The position numbers and the translations under genes were made by a program. The notes beneath the pieces were generated by a model. It was not told the origin of the DNA. It searched no databases and saw nothing but the letters and a program-made list of their open reading frames with translations. This document shows, piece after piece, positions 1 through 5,765 of a stretch of 5,765 nt of DNA (position 1 is its first letter; each line of letters opens with the position of its first letter). This DNA comes from an uncultured Aliarcobacter sp. (GTDB lineage Bacteria > Campylobacterota > Campylobacteria > Campylobacterales > Arcobacteraceae): positions 1-5,765 of the forward strand of contig CANRCH010000109.1 in NCBI GenBank assembly GCA_947629065.1. The letters run 5' to 3'.

Positions 1-4901
<4,901 letters not shown>

Positions 4902-4905
4902 AATA

Positions 4906-4933
4906 TTAAAATAGGGTTTAATCCCTATTTTAA
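4906..4933 (+). terminator. Hairpin after rpoC, probable intrinsic terminator
   Basis: An 11-bp perfect inverted repeat, TTAAAATAGGG and CCCTATTTTAA, encloses the 6-nt loop TTTAAT and begins 4 nt after the rpoC stop. The three G-C pairs close the loop. The U-rich part (UAUUUU) lies in the 3' arm and no separate T tract follows, so the usable GC stem is short and termination is probably incomplete. It is placed where the rpoBC operon would be expected to end. The symmetric sequence could act in either direction. Confidence 0.6.
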
Positions 4934-4935
4934 GG
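4932..4935 (+). promoter_or_regulatory. Ribosome binding site of the small membrane-protein gene
   Basis: AAGG lies 8 nt before the ATG at 4944. Its first two bases are also the last two of the rpoC hairpin's 3' arm, so folding of the hairpin could partly hide this site in read-through RNA. It is a short match but well spaced and supports the ATG at 4944. Confidence 0.5.
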
Positions 4936-4943
4936 TCTATAAT

Positions 4944-5324
4944 ATGGATATAATCTCATTTTTTTTAATATTTATTGCCATTGAACTTTTTGAAACAAAC
5001 TGGCAAAAATCCCCTACACTTTATGGTTTAATAGATAATAATTTCAAAGTATATAGCAAAAATATATTTCTGTATTTTACTTTACATCTCTCTTTTTATT
5101 ACTCAATATATTTATCAATTACTTTTTCAAATTTTGGTTTTTTAATGAGTTCAATAATTGTTTTAAAGTTTTTAGATATTAGTTTTAAACTATCAATTAT
5201 GCAAAAACTAAGTAAAGAAATAGCAATAGAAAATATTGTACCTTTTAATGTAAATATAACTCCTGCTTTACGATATTTAAATGTATTAATCTATCCAATT
5301 ACATTTTTATTAGCTACTTTATAA
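4944..5324 (+). CDS. Small integral membrane protein of unknown function
   Basis: A 126-aa protein that I cannot assign to a named family. It is strongly hydrophobic and aromatic, with about four likely membrane segments: residues 1-16 (MDIISFFLIFIAIELF), 40-61 (rich in F, Y, L and I), 64-82 (FGFLMSSIIVLKFLDISF) and 109-126 (LRYLNVLIYPITFLLATL). Between the first and second is a polar stretch with ETNWQKSPT at 17-25; between the third and fourth is a more charged stretch (QKLSKEIAIEN). It has no separate cleavable signal peptide and no visible catalytic or metal-binding motif. The start is supported by an AAGG site 8 nt upstream. It begins 42 nt after rpoC, beyond a hairpin, on the same strand. 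I see no promoter that could serve this start, so expression may depend on read-through from rpoBC. That it is a real gene is inferred from the ribosome binding site, the coherent membrane topology and the tight spacing. Confidence 0.75.
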   Translation: MDIISFFLIFIAIELFETNWQKSPTLYGLIDNNFKVYSKNIFLYFTLHLSFYYSIYLSITFSNFGFLMSSIIVLKFLDISFKLSIMQKLSKEIAIENIVPFNVNITPALRYLNVLIYPITFLLATL

Positions 5325-5325
5325 T
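5298..5325 (+). promoter_or_regulatory. Candidate sigma-70 promoter for the YciI-like gene
   Basis: A perfect -10 box, TATAAT, at 5320-5325 overlaps the stop codon of the membrane-protein gene. Sixteen nt upstream is ATTACA (5298-5303), matching four of six bases of the -35 consensus. Transcription would begin near 5332, leaving a leader of about 33 nt before the ATG at 5365. A second possibility is the extended -10 TGTTAAAAT at 5331-5339, which would start RNA only about 20 nt before the gene. AT-rich DNA produces such boxes by chance, so this is moderate evidence. Confidence 0.45.
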
Positions 5326-5354
5326 ATTTGTGTTAAAATCTTTTAAAATTTTTA

Positions 5355-5359
5355 AAGGA
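5355..5359 (+). promoter_or_regulatory. Ribosome binding site of the YciI-like gene
   Basis: AAGGA lies 5 nt before the ATG at 5365, a strong Shine-Dalgarno match in an otherwise A/T-only leader, and fixes the start of the YciI-like protein. Confidence 0.75.
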
Positions 5360-5364
5360 TAAAA

Positions 5365-5652
5365 ATGCAATATTTAGTGATAGCTTATGATTATGATGAT
5401 GCACTTGAAAGAAGATTAGCTTGTAGATATGAGCATATTGAAGGTGCAAAAAAGCTTATGAAAGAGGGAAAAATAATAAATGCTGGTGCATTAATTGAAG
5501 ATGACAAAATGGTTGGTTCAACTTTATTTGTAGATTTTGCTAGTGAAGATGAACTTGACTCTTGGCTTGAAAGTGAGGTTTATGTTAAAAACAAAGTTTG
5601 GAATTATGAAGAAATTCAGATAACTCCTATTAAAATTCTTCCAAAAGATTAA
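5365..5652 (+). CDS. YciI-like protein (dimeric alpha/beta-barrel fold)
   Basis: A 95-aa protein, close to the usual YciI size of about 95-100 aa. It starts MQYLVIAYDYDDALERRLACRYEH and lines up without gaps with E. coli YciI (as I recall its sequence) through H24, E34, G35, A40 and G41. It then keeps the GS at 51-52 and a final strand like the family's (EEIQITPIK). The family adopts a ferredoxin-like fold and forms dimers; a conserved histidine/acid pair was proposed as an active site from the Haemophilus structure, but the reaction is not established. H24 is present here; I cannot place the acidic partner with certainty. The usual DPY near the C-terminus reads EVY (71-73), so the proline is absent. 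It is predicted to be cytoplasmic, having no signal peptide or membrane segment. A strong ribosome binding site lies 5 nt upstream and a candidate promoter overlaps the end of the previous gene, so it may be transcribed on its own. Confidence 0.85.
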   Translation: MQYLVIAYDYDDALERRLACRYEHIEGAKKLMKEGKIINAGALIEDDKMVGSTLFVDFASEDELDSWLESEVYVKNKVWNYEEIQITPIKILPKD

Positions 5653-5668
5653 AAATATTATTAATTTA

Positions 5669-5700
5669 TTGCTTAAGAGATTTTAGAATCTCTCAAGCAA
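5669..5700. terminator. Long hairpin between convergent genes, probable terminator
   Basis: The arms TTGCTTAAGAGATT (5669-5682) and AATCTCTCAAGCAA (5687-5700) form a 14-position stem around the 4-nt loop TTAG. In plus-strand RNA there is one A-C mismatch (5675 with 5694). In minus-strand RNA the same position becomes a G-U wobble, so all 14 pairs form. Neither side has a classic T run directly after the stem; the minus-strand side is followed by a T/A mixture ending in five T. It begins 16 nt after the YciI-like gene and ends 11 nt before the stop of the proposed minus-strand gene, as expected for a shared terminator. Confidence 0.6.
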
Positions 5701-5711
5701 AATTAAAAAAA

Positions 5712-5765
5712 TCAACCAATAGAGCTCTCTATTTTATTTGGGTTATCTAAAGCATATTTGAATTT
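5712..5765 (-). CDS. Probable 3' end of a convergent gene (partial), product unknown
   Basis: On the minus strand the frame entering from the right edge is open for 17 codons, reading KFKYALDNPNKIESSIG, then stops at TGA (5714-5712). It is the only one of the six frames that is open at the right edge back to a terminal stop beside the hairpin. The mixed, polar composition looks like a genuine protein C-terminus. Support also comes from the hairpin 11 nt beyond the stop, which pairs fully only in the minus-strand transcript. The fragment is too short to name a family, and 17 open codons can occur by chance in DNA this AT-rich, so confidence is modest. Confidence 0.45.
   Translation of the reverse strand, partial: KFKYALDNPNKIESSIG

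Noticed and set aside
4938..4943. TATAAT immediately before the ATG of the membrane-protein gene, as its promoter
   Set aside because: Transcription from this box would begin near 4950, inside the gene and after its start codon, and the next in-frame ATG is far downstream. It cannot serve this start and is likely chance.
5333..5356. A/T-only inverted repeats between the membrane gene and the YciI-like gene as a terminator
   Set aside because: Stems made almost only of A-T pairs arise easily in this composition, and the stretch is the leader of the next gene.
5718..5733. Inverted repeat AATAGAG-CT-CTCTATT as a second terminator
   Set aside because: The perfect form leaves a 2-nt loop; the feasible 6-bp stem has only one G-C pair and no T run follows. 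It also lies inside the proposed minus-strand coding end.

Overview
The window is an AT-rich housekeeping segment from the RNA polymerase locus. RpoC has an enlarged trigger-loop insertion, arginine is mostly encoded by AGA, and rpoB and rpoC overlap slightly but are not fused. Together these suggest a Campylobacterota (former Epsilonproteobacteria) genome, most likely Arcobacter/Aliarcobacter-like. The genus is an inference; no 16S gene or other direct marker is present.

Layout from left to right: the 3' end of rpoB (beta subunit); complete rpoC (beta' subunit, 1508 aa), which overlaps rpoB by 8 nt; a GGG/CCC hairpin just after rpoC that looks like an intrinsic terminator; a 126-aa membrane protein of unknown function; a candidate promoter at the end of that gene; a 95-aa YciI-like protein; a long hairpin; and, at the right edge, a probable 3' end of a convergent minus-strand gene. 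No gap between genes exceeds 100 bases.

rpoB and rpoC are translationally coupled, so the two largest polymerase subunits should be made in matched amounts. After rpoC the usual rpsL-rpsG-fusA genes are absent. The two small genes that follow are unrelated to the polymerase. The first has no visible promoter that could serve its start codon and may live on read-through past the rpoC hairpin. The second appears to have its own promoter.

I found no mobile element, CRISPR array, tRNA, rRNA or defence system, and no convincing new biological system. The points most worth checking are the large insertion in RpoC, the read-through arrangement after rpoC, and the final hairpin, which pairs better in minus-strand RNA and so supports a convergent gene.
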